From Bacillus sp. HSf4 (lineage in GTDB: Bacteria > Bacillota > Bacilli > Bacillales > Bacillaceae): DNA of 64,000 nucleotides. A program made the translations under genes and the position numbers. Positions 54,307-62,903 of this stretch are shown here, piece after piece (within the stretch, counting starts at the first letter, position 1; each line of letters opens with the position of its first letter). The DNA is taken from the NCBI RefSeq assembly GCF_029537375.1, contig NZ_CP120679.1, positions 1,166,001-1,230,000 on the forward strand, written 5' to 3'. The notes under the pieces were generated by a model. It did no database searches and had not been told where the DNA came from. It saw only the letters and a list, made by a program, of their open reading frames with translations.

Positions 54307-55437
54307 CATATGCGGATGCGCCGATTTTTCCGATCTTTGGTGCAAAAGGCGAAAAAACGGCGGCAGCATCGCAATAACGAGCACGACTCTTAACACTTGG
54401 ACGGCCACAACAAAAGTCGAATCGGCATGGAGGGAAACGGAAGTCGTCGCCATCTCCGCGATTCCTCCCGGAGCAAACGCCAAGATGGCTGTCGTTAGGG
54501 AAATGCCCGCAGCCTTTGCGGTCACGGCGGCGCTTAAGATCATGGCGATGATCAGGCCGACAGAGCCGGCAAGCGCAACGATGAGCGTCTGCCTGGCGCC
54601 GATAAACATCTCTTTTTTGATCTTGGACCCGATCGTTGCTCCGAGGCAAACTTGTGACAGCACAGAAAAACCGTGGGGCCACCATGCCGTCGGGGTGAAT
54701 CCGGTCAATGGACCACAGGCGATCTGCACCACGGCTGCGGAAATCATGCTTCCGAGCAGCCAGGGCGCCGGAAACCTTAACACTCTTAATGCTTTGCATG
54801 CCCAAAACGCGGCCAGAACCAAAAGCGCCGTCCAGATGATGTGGGATGGTGCAAATGCCGAGGTTCCGCCTGCGGCAATCTGATGAACGGTGCCCTGAGA
54901 CGCGGGCTGTTTTGAATTAATGAAAAAAACGAAAAAGGGGATCGTCATCACAACCAAAAGCACCCGTATCATCTGGACGAGGCTGACGATTGCCGTATTC
55001 GCTCCCACTTCCTGGGCGATTCCGGGCATGGCGGAAAGGCCGCCCGGAGCCGTCCCTACAAAACTCGTCAGCATATCCGCCTTGCTGAATCTCCATAAGA
55101 CAAATCCGGAAAGCATTGCGAAAACAACGGAAAGGAGCAGCATGACACTGACGATCAGCCAATTTTCCTTGAAAATTGACATCACAGACATGTTGATTTT
55201 TTGGCCAAGCTCTATTCCCAATAGCATTTGCCCTAAATTGAGCCATCCTTTAGCAATTCCATTTGGTCTGATCGCTGTTTTCAGCGGGTCCGGCCGAAGT
55301 AAGGATAAACATGAGGCAGCGGCCATCGTGCCGACCATCCAGCCGATCGTCATCCCGGTCAATGAGAGAAGAAATCCCCCAAGGCTGCTGATCAATATCA
55401 ATAAAAGATCCCGAAGGAATTCATGTTGTTCCCTCAA
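54283..55437 (-). CDS. AbrB family putative membrane transporter
   Basis: 384 residues with about ten to eleven membrane segments in two related halves: LSLTGMTIGWMVGTMAAASCLSLLRP and the later LRFPAPWLLGSMISAAVVQI; FVGTAPGGLSAMPGIAQEVGAN and LAFAPGGIAEMATTSVSLHADS. The APGG(L/I)xEM repeats are the hallmark of the AbrB/ammonia-monooxygenase-like membrane family (unrelated to the regulator AbrB). Substrate unknown. The TTG at 55437 is preceded by GAAGAAGGG; no better start is seen. It stands alone. Confidence 0.82.
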   Translation of the reverse strand: MREQHEFLRDLLLILISSLGGFLLSLTGMTIGWMVGTMAAASCLSLLRPDPLKTAIRPNGIAKGWLNLGQMLLGIELGQKINMSVMSIFKENWLIVSVMLLLSVVFAMLSGFVLWRFSKADMLTSFVGTAPGGLSAMPGIAQEVGANTAIVSLVQMIRVLLVVMTIPFFVFFINSKQPASQGTVHQIAAGGTSAFAPSHIIWTALLVLAAFWACKALRVLRFPAPWLLGSMISAAVVQIACGPLTGFTPTAWWPHGFSVLSQVCLGATIGSKIKKEMFIGARQTLIVALAGSVGLIIAMILSAAVTAKAAGISLTTAILAFAPGGIAEMATTSVSLHADSTFVVAVQVLRVVLVIAMLPPFFRLLHQRSEKSAHPHMKKARAEG

Positions 55438-55596
55438 ATTAAAACCCTTCTTCCTGTATGCTGCGATATGATTTTGTTCACTAGGTAAAGTATTTTCTAT
55501 ATATAACTATAATATAATTTTAGTGATTGGTAAAATACGAATTTATTTAAAAGATTGATAAGAAAAGCTGATCACTGAAAAACCGAGCTTGGCAAA

Positions 55597-55625
55597 ACAT
55601 ATCAGACAGCCGATTTGAATACATT
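55597..55625 (+). promoter_or_regulatory. Candidate sigma-E promoter of cotJABC
   Basis: ACATATC (55597-55603) and AATACATT (55618-55625) are 14 bases apart, close to mother-cell sigma-E elements (ATATT and CATACAAT types). B. subtilis cotJ is sigma-E dependent. Confidence 0.6.
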
Positions 55626-55660
55626 GAATTAGATTCCATCACAAATAGAGGTGAACCGAT

Positions 55661-55903
55661 GTGAAACATTCGAAGGAATCATTCACCAAGGTCAAATCAT
55701 ACGTCCCGTTCCGCGGCCCTTTTGACCCGTGTCCGCCGCTTGGCAAAAGGTATTACAGAACCCCTCCCAATCTGTATTTAGGCTTCCAGCCCCGCGGTCT
55801 CCCGCAGTTTTCGCCGATGGAGGCTTTAAAAAGAGGGACGCTTTGGCCCGTTTTCTATGATCATTATGAGAATCCGTATGAAGATGGGAGGTCAGGGGGG
55901 TGA
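55661..55903 (+). CDS. cotJA: Spore coat protein CotJA
   Basis: 80 residues from a GTG after AGAGGTGA. Proline- and aromatic-rich (FRGPFDPCPPLGKRYYRTPPNLYLGFQPRGLPQFSP), like B. subtilis CotJA. It is incorporated in the inner coat region together with CotJC. The overlap with cotJB (GTGA) suggests coupled translation. Confidence 0.92.
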   Translation: MKHSKESFTKVKSYVPFRGPFDPCPPLGKRYYRTPPNLYLGFQPRGLPQFSPMEALKRGTLWPVFYDHYENPYEDGRSGG

Positions 55904-56163
55904 AGAACTCATTATCGGAAGACTACTATCAAAAGCTTCATGAGATTCAGGCCGTCGACTTTGTCCTGATCGAGTTGATGCTGTACCTTGACACACATCC
56001 TGATGATACGGATGCGATCCAGCAATACAATCAGTACGCCCGGTATGCCAGAAAGCTGAAAGCGGCGTTTGAATCAAGGTTCGGACCGCTCACACAGGGA
56101 AGTCCCGATCAGACGGAATCATATTGGAGCTGGAAACGAAGTCCTTGGCCATGGCAAGTTTAA
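55900..56163 (+). CDS. cotJB: Spore coat protein CotJB
   Basis: 87 residues, matching CotJB: YYQKLHEIQAVDFVLIELMLYLDTHPDDTDAI in shortened sense and a C-terminal WSWKRSPWPWQV. It is needed for assembly of the CotJ proteins in the coat. It overlaps cotJA by 4 bases and precedes cotJC by 21 bases, with AAGAAGGAAGGGAG upstream of cotJC. Confidence 0.92.
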   Translation: MKNSLSEDYYQKLHEIQAVDFVLIELMLYLDTHPDDTDAIQQYNQYARYARKLKAAFESRFGPLTQGSPDQTESYWSWKRSPWPWQV

Positions 56164-56184
56164 AGAAGGAAGGGAGTCAGGTTC

Positions 56185-56754
56185 ATGTGGCTGTATGAGA
56201 AAAAACTGCAATACCCCGTGAGAGTGAGGGAATGCAACCCAAGGCTTGCAAAATATTTAATTGAACAGTACGGCGGAGCGGACGGTGAATTGGCGGCAGC
56301 GCTGCGTTATTTGAACCAGCGCTACAGCATTCCTGACAAAGTCGTCGGCCTCCTCACAGATATCGGCACTGAAGAATTCGCCCATTTGGAAATGATCGCG
56401 ACAATGGTATACAAATTAACAAAAGACGCGACACCGGAACAGCTGAAGGAAGCCGGGCTCGGCGCTCATTACGCTGATCATGACAAAGCCCTGTTTTATC
56501 ACAATGCGGCCGGTGTTCCGTTCACAGCTACATATATCCAGGCAAAAGGAGATCCGATTGCCGATTTATATGAAGACATCGCGGCGGAAGAAAAAGCGAG
56601 GGCGACGTATCAGTGGCTGATCGATATGTCTGATGATCCCGATTTAAACGACGGGCTGGCGTTTTTAAGAGAAAGGGAAATCGTTCACTCGCAGCGCTTC
56701 CGTGAAGCAGTCGAAATTTTAAAAGAAGAGCGGGATCGCAAAAAAGTGTTTTAA
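56185..56754 (+). CDS. cotJC: CotJC, manganese-catalase-family spore coat protein
   Basis: 189 residues with the ferritin-like fold of manganese catalases: YGGADGELAAALRYLNQRYSIP, DIGTEEFAHLEMIATMVYKL with the E-x-x-H metal pair, and EDIAAEEKARATYQWLID. It probably removes peroxide within the developing coat. Last gene of cotJABC, followed by a strong terminator. Confidence 0.93.
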   Translation: MWLYEKKLQYPVRVRECNPRLAKYLIEQYGGADGELAAALRYLNQRYSIPDKVVGLLTDIGTEEFAHLEMIATMVYKLTKDATPEQLKEAGLGAHYADHDKALFYHNAAGVPFTATYIQAKGDPIADLYEDIAAEEKARATYQWLIDMSDDPDLNDGLAFLREREIVHSQRFREAVEILKEERDRKKVF

Positions 56755-56762
56755 ACATGTGT

Positions 56763-56804
56763 AAAAAAGCCGAACATCCTTTATCACGGTATGTTCGGCT
56801 TTTT
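56763..56804. terminator. Terminator between cotJC and the acyl-CoA synthetase
   Basis: AAAAAAGCCGAACAT and ATGTTCGGCTTTTT arms between convergent genes. Confidence 0.88.
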
Positions 56805-56810
56805 GATGTC

Positions 56811-58430
56811 CTATATTGTTGCCGCCCCTGCCAATAACGCTTGGGCGCGGTCTCTTAAAATGTATTTTTGCACTTTTCCCGAAGCCGTCAGCGGATATTC
56901 ATCAATCAGAAATACGTATTCAGGAATTTTATAATAGGAAAGCTGCCCTTTGCAAAATGTCCTCACGTCTTCAAGCGTCAGCGTTTTGCCCGGTTTGCAC
57001 TTGATAAAGGCCGCCGTTTTTTCTCCGTATTTTTCATCGGGGACGCCGACGACCTGAACATCGACGATATCTTCGTGTCCATAAAGGAACTCTTCAATTT
57101 CCCGCGGATAAATATTTTCCCCGCCGCGGACAATCATATCTTTTAAACGGCCGGTGATTCTGACATAACCATCCCGGTCCATTTCGGCGAGATCGCCGGT
57201 GTGAAGCCAGCCATCCTCATCAATCGCCTTGTTTGTCGCCTCATCCATCTTATAGTATCCCTTCATGACAAGATACCCTCTTGTGCACAATTCGCCTTGC
57301 TGATCAGGCCCGAGCGTTTCGCCCGTATCAGGATCGATGATTTTCATCTCGACATGCGGGTGCACCTTTCCGACTGTTTCGACGCGGCGTTCGATCGTGT
57401 CGGTGACGGTCGTCTGTGTAATCACAGGCGATGACTCCGTCTGTCCGTATGCGATCGTGATGTCTGTCATATTCATCTGTTTCATCACTTTCTTCATCAC
57501 TTCTTTCGGGCACGGAGATCCCGCCATGATGCCGGTTCGCAGTGAAGAAAGGTCATATTTTGCAAAGTTGGGATGGGTGAGCTCTGCGATAAACATCGTC
57601 GGCACGCCCTGCAGTCCCGTGCACCTTTCTTGTTCGACCGTTTGTAAAACCGTTTCAGGCTTAAATTCGATGATCGGCAGCATGGCCGCACCGACCGACA
57701 CACAAGCAAGCGTGCTGAGCACACAGCCGAAACAATGAAAGAGCGGTACGGGGATGCACAATCGATCTTCGCTCCCAAGCCCCATTCTCTCAGCGACAAT
57801 CGCCGCATTGTTGACGATGTTATGGTGTGTCAGCATGACACCTTTTGGAAATCCTGTCGTTCCTGACGTATATTGCATGTTGATGACATCATCGTGTGTG
57901 AGGGACTGTTCTCTGGTCCAGAGAGCGTCATCAGAAACGGTTTCGCCTTTTTTCGCGATGTCGGCAAACGGCATCAAATGTTCCGGCGTTTCTCCCTTTC
58001 CAAGATAGACGAGCCTTGTCAGCTTTGACAGTTTTCCGTCCTTCTTGATCGACTGAATCATCTCGATATATGATGTGCCCTTATAGCCGTCCATCAGAAA
58101 AAGGGTGGTGGAATCCGAATGATCCAATAAGTATTCAAGCTCTCTCGCCTGATAGCTGGTGTTGACGGTCACCAGCACGGCGCCGATTCTCGCGGTTGCG
58201 AACTGAAGCAGGATCCATTCGGGAATGTTCGTTGCCCAGATGGCCACATGCTCCCCTTTTTGAATACCGAGCGCCATTAAGCCTTTTGCTATTATAGCGG
58301 TTTCTTCAGCAAGCTCCCGATACGAATAACGCAAGCCGAGTTCGGCATACACAACCGCTTCATGATGCGGAAACCTGTCAGCGGCTGATTTTAATAAAGT
58401 ACCGATGGTTTCTTTCTTTAATGTTTTCAT
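56811..58430 (-). CDS. AMP-dependent acyl-CoA synthetase (YngI-like)
   Basis: 539 residues. It has the P-loop NMQYTSGTTGFPKGVMLTHHN, IAYGQTESSPVITQT, DGWLHTGDLAEMDRDGYVRITGRLKDMI in shortened sense and a C-terminal PLTASGKVQKY lysine. The EMDRDGY/GRLKD form resembles YngI and other medium- to long-chain fatty acyl-CoA synthetases. It activates a fatty acid with ATP and CoA in the cytoplasm. A perfect FapR-like palindrome overlaps its promoter, whereas the window's other synthetase gene, lcfB, has a FadR-like site. Monocistronic. Confidence 0.88.
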   Translation of the reverse strand: MKTLKKETIGTLLKSAADRFPHHEAVVYAELGLRYSYRELAEETAIIAKGLMALGIQKGEHVAIWATNIPEWILLQFATARIGAVLVTVNTSYQARELEYLLDHSDSTTLFLMDGYKGTSYIEMIQSIKKDGKLSKLTRLVYLGKGETPEHLMPFADIAKKGETVSDDALWTREQSLTHDDVINMQYTSGTTGFPKGVMLTHHNIVNNAAIVAERMGLGSEDRLCIPVPLFHCFGCVLSTLACVSVGAAMLPIIEFKPETVLQTVEQERCTGLQGVPTMFIAELTHPNFAKYDLSSLRTGIMAGSPCPKEVMKKVMKQMNMTDITIAYGQTESSPVITQTTVTDTIERRVETVGKVHPHVEMKIIDPDTGETLGPDQQGELCTRGYLVMKGYYKMDEATNKAIDEDGWLHTGDLAEMDRDGYVRITGRLKDMIVRGGENIYPREIEEFLYGHEDIVDVQVVGVPDEKYGEKTAAFIKCKPGKTLTLEDVRTFCKGQLSYYKIPEYVFLIDEYPLTASGKVQKYILRDRAQALLAGAATI

Positions 58431-58465
58431 AGTGCCTTTTACCTCCTGGGGGCCATGTTGTTTTT

Positions 58466-58497
58466 ATTATAGCACTTTGTTCTAGTACCAGGTACTA
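58466..58497 (-). promoter_or_regulatory. Promoter with FapR-like palindrome of the acyl-CoA synthetase gene
   Basis: TAGTACCAGGTACTA (58483-58497) is a perfect 7-1-7 palindrome sharing its core with the FapR-type site upstream of fabHB. On the minus strand an extended -10 TGCTATAAT ends at 58466, so the palindrome covers the -35 area. FapR binding is predicted, not shown. Confidence 0.65.
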
Positions 58498-58502
58498 TAA
58501 AG

Positions 58503-58942
58503 TGTTCGTTTGAAGCCGAAGAGCTGATGAAAAAACCTGTTATGGCAAAAGCCGATCTGATTCATGACAATGCCACTTTCGGCCATTCAACAGAGATGAG
58601 CTGGCTTCATCTGCTTTTAACAGAAAACAGCTTTCTGCACGTACAAGTTATCCCCGAAATGGAAGGGAAAAGGCCGTACGGGTGAGAGAAACCCTGCGCG
58701 CGATTGCTGAAGCAGACAGGAGAATCAGCTTTCTTGGTAAGGTGGATGCCGAATTAGCAGAAGAGGTTTGCGCGCTGCCCCTTTTTAAAATAAAATTCGC
58801 GTCAAAGCGGGCGGCGCCATAAAGGGGATTGCCCTCAATGATGAAGGGCGGATCAATTTATAGAGCATCTGGTTCAAAAGGTGAGCTGTTCTTTGAATAC
58901 AGCTGGGATTGTTCGAATCTGTTGCTCGTGCGCTTGCAATAA
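58503..58942 (+). pseudogene. Decayed protein-coding gene, family not recognised
   Basis: Coherent coding sequence appears in pieces. The first reads ...FEAEELMKKPVMAKADLIHD to PEMEGKRPYG, then a TGA at 58683. A second begins near 58682 in another frame (VRETLRAIAEADRRISFLGK to KIKFASKRAAP, then TAA). A last piece reads GELFFEYSWDCSNLLLVRLQ and ends at 58942. Frameshifts and stops between them mean no intact protein can be made. The start is not preserved; the 5' end abuts the synthetase promoter. I do not recognise the family. It accounts for most of the 544-base gap between genes. Confidence 0.65.
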
Positions 58943-58944
58943 GA

Positions 58945-58971
58945 AAGAGGCTCTTGATCAGAGCCTCTCTT
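58945..58971 (-). terminator. Terminator after the histidine-rich lipoprotein gene
   Basis: On the minus strand GAGGCTCTGATCAAGAGCCTC forms a stem (arms GAGGCTCT and AGAGCCTC) followed by TTTCTTATT. Confidence 0.75.
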
Positions 58972-58974
58972 CAC

Positions 58975-60216
58975 TTAATGACCGGAATGTCCTCCGTCTT
59001 TCGATTTGATCTCGAGAATATCGTCAAGAATGCCTTGCGTCTGAAACGAAATGTCATCTTCTGAGCCGAGGATAAACCCATGATTGTAAGGCCCGTCCTG
59101 CGGATACTTCTCAAAAAAAGGTTCGATATCGGCTAAATAGGAGTACACGCTTTGGTCAGCCTGTCCGTCTTTCAGCAAAAGCAGAGGCGCGTGTTTTCCT
59201 AAATGGGAAAATGGCGCTCCCGCGAGAGCGAGCTCAGGCTTTGCAGTTGATGCAAAGGATAAGCCGTGTCCCGGATCTGTGACGCCCCAGCCGAAATCGG
59301 TGTCTTGATCTTTGAATTTTGCAAATGCGATCGAGTTTGTCACAGGATCGTTTCCGGATATTCTTTTGACGGTTCCATATTCCTTTAAAGCTTTTTCCGT
59401 TTTTTCAGAAACTGCTGCTGCAGGGCCGAGTATATAAATGTTCGCTTTGCCGTCTCTTTTCTTTAATGCTTGAGCTGTTGCTTCGGGAATGCCTTGATTG
59501 TCGATGTAAAGGAGTGGCTCAGGCATGTGTGCGATCCAATTGACACTAGGCAAAGTGTAAAGCTCCGCACGATCCTCGGAGGACCCGATGATGACGCTTT
59601 TCGGATATTCACCCGCTGAGCTTGCATATTCCTCATCTATTTTTTCGGCGATCTCCGCCGGCTTTTCGCCGGTCAGCTGTTTGACTTTATACGATTTCAA
59701 GACCTTGAGTGCCTGTTTGTCAAAATTTCCGACAGCCAGGATTTGCGTGCCGTCGGAGGTTCCCAATGGACTTAAGCGCTTGATTTCGTTCTGGACGTTA
59801 AGAGAGAGTTGGTCCGTATCAGTGAACAAAACCGGTCCGTTATTCGGGTGATGGATCAGATCCGCTGCGGCCAGTGCTGTTTGCCACGAATCTTTGGAAA
59901 CCAAAATGACGGCTCCGGGTCTGTTTTGTTTATGGGTGGCTGGCCATATCGTTTGCGAGGTTTTAATGCTCAGCTCTTCAGGAGTTTTGGCATCAAGCCT
60001 TGTTGTGTTTTTCGTGTTTTTGACGATCAAGCCTTCGGCCGCTTGTTTGTTGAAATCAGACGGGAGTGAAGCGGTTGTTTTCTTTTCTGCATCCGAATGC
60101 TCTTTCATTTGATGGTCATCATGTCCATTCCCTTGGTTAGAGCCTGAATTTTGGCATGCCGCCAAGACGAGAACAAACAGAAGCATGACAAAAAGAAAGC
60201 CGGATTTCATTTTCAC
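58975..60216 (-). CDS. Lipoprotein with cell-wall-binding-2 repeats and histidine-rich ends
   Basis: 413 residues. Lipobox LAAC (lipid Cys20) is followed by a polar stretch with histidines (GHDDHQMKEHSDAEKK). The main part resembles cell-wall-binding repeat 2 (CWB2): VILVSKDSWQTALAAADLIHHPNNGPVLFTD in shortened sense, YILGPAAAVSEKTEKALKEYGTVKRISGNDPVTNSIAFAKF, and a final FILGSEDDISFQTQGILDDIL. It ends GGHSGH. It lies 72 bases after the histidine kinase gene on the same strand, so the kinase/regulator pair may control it. Its role is unknown; wall attachment and metal binding are guesses from composition. Confidence 0.82.
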   Translation of the reverse strand: MKMKSGFLFVMLLFVLVLAACQNSGSNQGNGHDDHQMKEHSDAEKKTTASLPSDFNKQAAEGLIVKNTKNTTRLDAKTPEELSIKTSQTIWPATHKQNRPGAVILVSKDSWQTALAAADLIHHPNNGPVLFTDTDQLSLNVQNEIKRLSPLGTSDGTQILAVGNFDKQALKVLKSYKVKQLTGEKPAEIAEKIDEEYASSAGEYPKSVIIGSSEDRAELYTLPSVNWIAHMPEPLLYIDNQGIPEATAQALKKRDGKANIYILGPAAAVSEKTEKALKEYGTVKRISGNDPVTNSIAFAKFKDQDTDFGWGVTDPGHGLSFASTAKPELALAGAPFSHLGKHAPLLLLKDGQADQSVYSYLADIEPFFEKYPQDGPYNHGFILGSEDDISFQTQGILDDILEIKSKDGGHSGH

Positions 60217-60288
60217 GGTGTTTTCCTCCTTCGTGGTTTTGCCGCATAGTATACCTGTAAAATGTGCAAAACTGATGCAGAAATTGTA

Positions 60289-61656
60289 TTAAGCTTCAGC
60301 AGGCAGGGAAATGACAAATTCGCTTCCTTTCGGATGTCTGCCGTTTACCGTAATCTCGCCGCCGTGGTGTTCGACAATTTCTTTGACGATGGCAAGTCCC
60401 ATTCCGGTGCCGCCTGTTTGTCTCGACCTCGATTTATCGATGCGGTAAAAGCGGTCAAAAATATAGTCCCGTTCGCCCTCCGGAATTCCGCAGCCTTCAT
60501 CGGCAACCGTGATCATGATACGGTCATTTGAAACCGCAGCCGTGACAGTCACATTTGTATCATGTTCAGAATAATGGCGGGCATTATTCAGCAGGTTTGT
60601 GATCACTTGGGAAAACCGCGTTTCATCAATCGAAACATACAAGTCTGCGGGAATGTGAGAGAAAAGTCCGATTCGCTTTTCCGCAAAGGCGATTTGCGAT
60701 TTCTGAACTTCCTTTTCCACAAAGGTTTGAAGGTGAATCGGTTTCTTCTTGATCTGAAAGCCGGGCTGCTTCAATCTTGTCAGTAAAAATAGATCATCGA
60801 CAAGGCGGGTCATGTTATCAGATTCTTCTTGAATAATCGACAAATAATGATTTCTTGCGGCTGGATCAAGCTTATCTCTCATCGCGATGTCAGCATAACC
60901 TTTAATGTATGTGATCGGTGTCCGCAGTTCATGGGCTACGCTTGAGAGAAAGTCGTTCCGTTCTTTTTGCAGCCGGTTCAGATCTGAAGAAAGGTTTTCG
61001 ATCGAAGCGGCAAGCTCTCCCAGCTCATCATTCCGTTTAATATTCAGCGAAATATTGTCCCGGCCTTCTGCTATTTTTTCGGTTTTCGCTTTCATCATGA
61101 TGATCGGCCTCGTCAATAAACGGCTGAACACATAGATGGCGGCGATCGTTAAGATGCCGGTTAAGCCAAAGCTGATGAAAAAACGATGGGTGATATCCTT
61201 TACCAGCGTCTGGATGGAGGACGTATCCAAATACATGAAAACATAACCGATCGTATCCCTGCCTTTTATAATCGGACTGATTGTACAGATGTATTTCGAC
61301 GTTTTCCAATGGGACTCCAGAACGGTGCCTGAAGCGGGAATGTTTTTTTCTTCGAAATGAAGGTGTGCCGTCATATCTCCGGAGACAGACTGAGCCAGCA
61401 CATTTCGTTTATGATCGGTGATGATGACGTTTGTATCTGCCTCCGTTTCCATCTGAGCCACATGTTCGATCGTTTTTTTGTCAAAATGTTTTTCCAAGAC
61501 GTCTCTGTGGCTGTTGCCTCTTCCTTTTAGGGCGTGGATCTCTTCATTTATTCTTGTGTTGACGATCGACGTATACAGCGTGATAAAAAGAATCGCTTCG
61601 ATGAACAAGGTTAACACGAAAAATGATCCTGCAAGCTTAAATGAAATTTTTTGCAT
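60289..61656 (-). CDS. Sensor histidine kinase
   Basis: 455 residues from the ATG at 61656, overlapping the response-regulator gene by 20 bases. Two membrane helices (about 8-30 and 158-179) flank an extracellular sensor of some 125 residues. A HAMP domain (about 180-235), the HisKA dimer helix with His242 in SSVAHELRTPITY, and a HATPase domain with NNARHYSEHD, DEGCGIP and GTGMGLAIVKEI follow. Size and layout resemble B. subtilis YkoH, but orthology was not established. The stimulus is unknown. Confidence 0.9.
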   Translation of the reverse strand: MQKISFKLAGSFFVLTLFIEAILFITLYTSIVNTRINEEIHALKGRGNSHRDVLEKHFDKKTIEHVAQMETEADTNVIITDHKRNVLAQSVSGDMTAHLHFEEKNIPASGTVLESHWKTSKYICTISPIIKGRDTIGYVFMYLDTSSIQTLVKDITHRFFISFGLTGILTIAAIYVFSRLLTRPIIMMKAKTEKIAEGRDNISLNIKRNDELGELAASIENLSSDLNRLQKERNDFLSSVAHELRTPITYIKGYADIAMRDKLDPAARNHYLSIIQEESDNMTRLVDDLFLLTRLKQPGFQIKKKPIHLQTFVEKEVQKSQIAFAEKRIGLFSHIPADLYVSIDETRFSQVITNLLNNARHYSEHDTNVTVTAAVSNDRIMITVADEGCGIPEGERDYIFDRFYRIDKSRSRQTGGTGMGLAIVKEIVEHHGGEITVNGRHPKGSEFVISLPAEA

Positions 61657-62341
61657 TCGGTTTAGTTCCTTTGCTCGTCCATTTATAACCGATCCCATAG
61701 ACGGTCTGAAGATATTGTTGAACGGGAAAACCCGCTTTTTTCAAACGGTTCCGCAAATTTCTCATATGTGAATCCACGGTGCGGGGGTCGATGTCAGAGT
61801 TGAATCCCCAAACACGCTCGATCAATTGGTCTCTTGTCAGCACCTGGTCCTGATGGTTTAAGAGGATGCCGAGCAGTTCAAACTCGCATGGTGTGAGGCC
61901 GGCTTCATTGTTTTTGATGCGGACCATATGGTTTTGTTTATTCCAGATTAAATCGCTGAAACGGATTTCTGAGCGCCCCCCGGTCCTGCGCAAGACGGCT
62001 TCTATTCTTGCAAGCAGCACTTTTTCGCTGAACGGCTTCGTTAAATAATCGTCCGCTCCTTGCGTCAGCCCGCGGACGATGTCATCCTGCCCATTTTTGG
62101 CCGTGAGCATGATCATCGGGACGTTCGTGAGCTTGCGGATTTCAGCGCATAAGGTCCAGCCGTCCATTTCCGGCATCATGATGTCCAAGATGACCAAATC
62201 AAATGTTTGTTTTTCAATCAACCTCAGCGCTTCCTCTCCGGAAGCGGCTTTCGTACACGAGTACTTTTCCAAATAAAGTTCAAGCAGATCCAGCATCCGG
62301 ATTTCGTCATCGATAAGCAGCACGTTCAATGTGTTTAGCAC
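61637..62341 (-). CDS. OmpR-family response regulator
   Basis: 234 residues. The receiver domain has the acidic pair at 11-12 (LIDDE) and phospho-acceptor Asp53 in LVILDIMMPEMDGW, with the conserved Thr and Lys in LTAKNGQDD and YLTKPF. A winged-helix DNA-binding domain follows (EFELLGILLNHQDQVLTRDQLIERVWG in shortened sense, VDSHMRNLRNRLKK, TVYGIGYKW). It is first in the unit regulator-kinase-lipoprotein. A 9-3-9 palindrome lies 50-70 bases upstream and may be its operator. Confidence 0.92.
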   Translation of the reverse strand: MLNTLNVLLIDDEIRMLDLLELYLEKYSCTKAASGEEALRLIEKQTFDLVILDIMMPEMDGWTLCAEIRKLTNVPMIMLTAKNGQDDIVRGLTQGADDYLTKPFSEKVLLARIEAVLRRTGGRSEIRFSDLIWNKQNHMVRIKNNEAGLTPCEFELLGILLNHQDQVLTRDQLIERVWGFNSDIDPRTVDSHMRNLRNRLKKAGFPVQQYLQTVYGIGYKWTSKGTKPNAKNFI

Positions 62342-62389
62342 CTCTTTACTACCAAAAAATAGTGAAAATAAAAGATTGCTATTTTAAAA

Positions 62390-62410
62390 ATATACCCTAT
62401 AAGGGTATAT
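62390..62410. promoter_or_regulatory. Palindrome upstream of the two-component operon
   Basis: ATATACCCT and AGGGTATAT are separated by ATA, a perfect 9-3-9 inverted repeat. It lies between the ferritin-like gene and the response-regulator gene, upstream of the latter. No T run follows, so an operator is more likely than a terminator. The TACCC...GGGTA form is reminiscent of CsoR-type metal-repressor sites, but no such repressor is encoded nearby. Confidence 0.5.
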
Positions 62411-62450
62411 GGATCAAGTTTGCTGGCGGGCATAAAGAGGTTTCTTTAAG

Positions 62451-62903
62451 TCATTTTGTCAGAAAGTATAAAAACCAGACGGCGTGATTTTGTTCATCAG
62501 CGGCCGCTCTTGTGAAGGCCTGTTTAATGGCAGGAGATTTGGCTTTGTCCGCGATGTCCAAATAAAAATCAACCGTTTCCTGTTCATCTTTAAGGGCGAA
62601 TTCCAATCCGTCGCGGTATTGAGAAGGGCACGGCTCCGTAGTTTTGATGACAGGCTTCTGTCCGGCGAGGGACATGTAAATCTGTAAGAAGGTATTAAAG
62701 TGGCGAATTTCATCCTGTCTGATTTCTAAAATCTGTTTTTTAGTCCGAGAGTCGGGCGCCATTTGCGCGAGTTTTTGATAGCAAACAACAGCGCTGTGTT
62801 CGCCGTTCACCGCTTTTTCAATATCCTTGACAAGCTCCGTGTTTTGCCTGCCAAAGAAGGCGTGATCATATGGATAAGGCTCTGCATACCACATCTTTTT
62901 CAC
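62451..62903 (-). CDS. Ferritin-like (rubrerythrin-type) protein, YhjR-like
   Basis: 150 residues forming a four-helix bundle with di-iron-type ligands: AVNGEHSAVVCYQKLAQ, EIRQDEIRHFNTFLQIY, FALKDEQETVDFYLDIA and AAADEQNHAVWFLYFL. The E-x-x-H pairs recur in both halves. It resembles B. subtilis YhjR, a rubrerythrin-like protein made during sporulation. It could handle peroxide or iron in the spore. Strand and spacing (109 bases, with the palindrome between) leave open whether the two-component operon is co-transcribed from it. Confidence 0.8.
   Translation of the reverse strand: MKKMWYAEPYPYDHAFFGRQNTELVKDIEKAVNGEHSAVVCYQKLAQMAPDSRTKKQILEIRQDEIRHFNTFLQIYMSLAGQKPVIKTTEPCPSQYRDGLEFALKDEQETVDFYLDIADKAKSPAIKQAFTRAAADEQNHAVWFLYFLTK

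Noticed and set aside
54197..54883. Open frames of about 200 codons on both strands over melA's end and the AbrB-family gene
   Set aside because: They are shadows of the AbrB-family membrane gene and the melA 3' end. The terminator between the two lies inside them.
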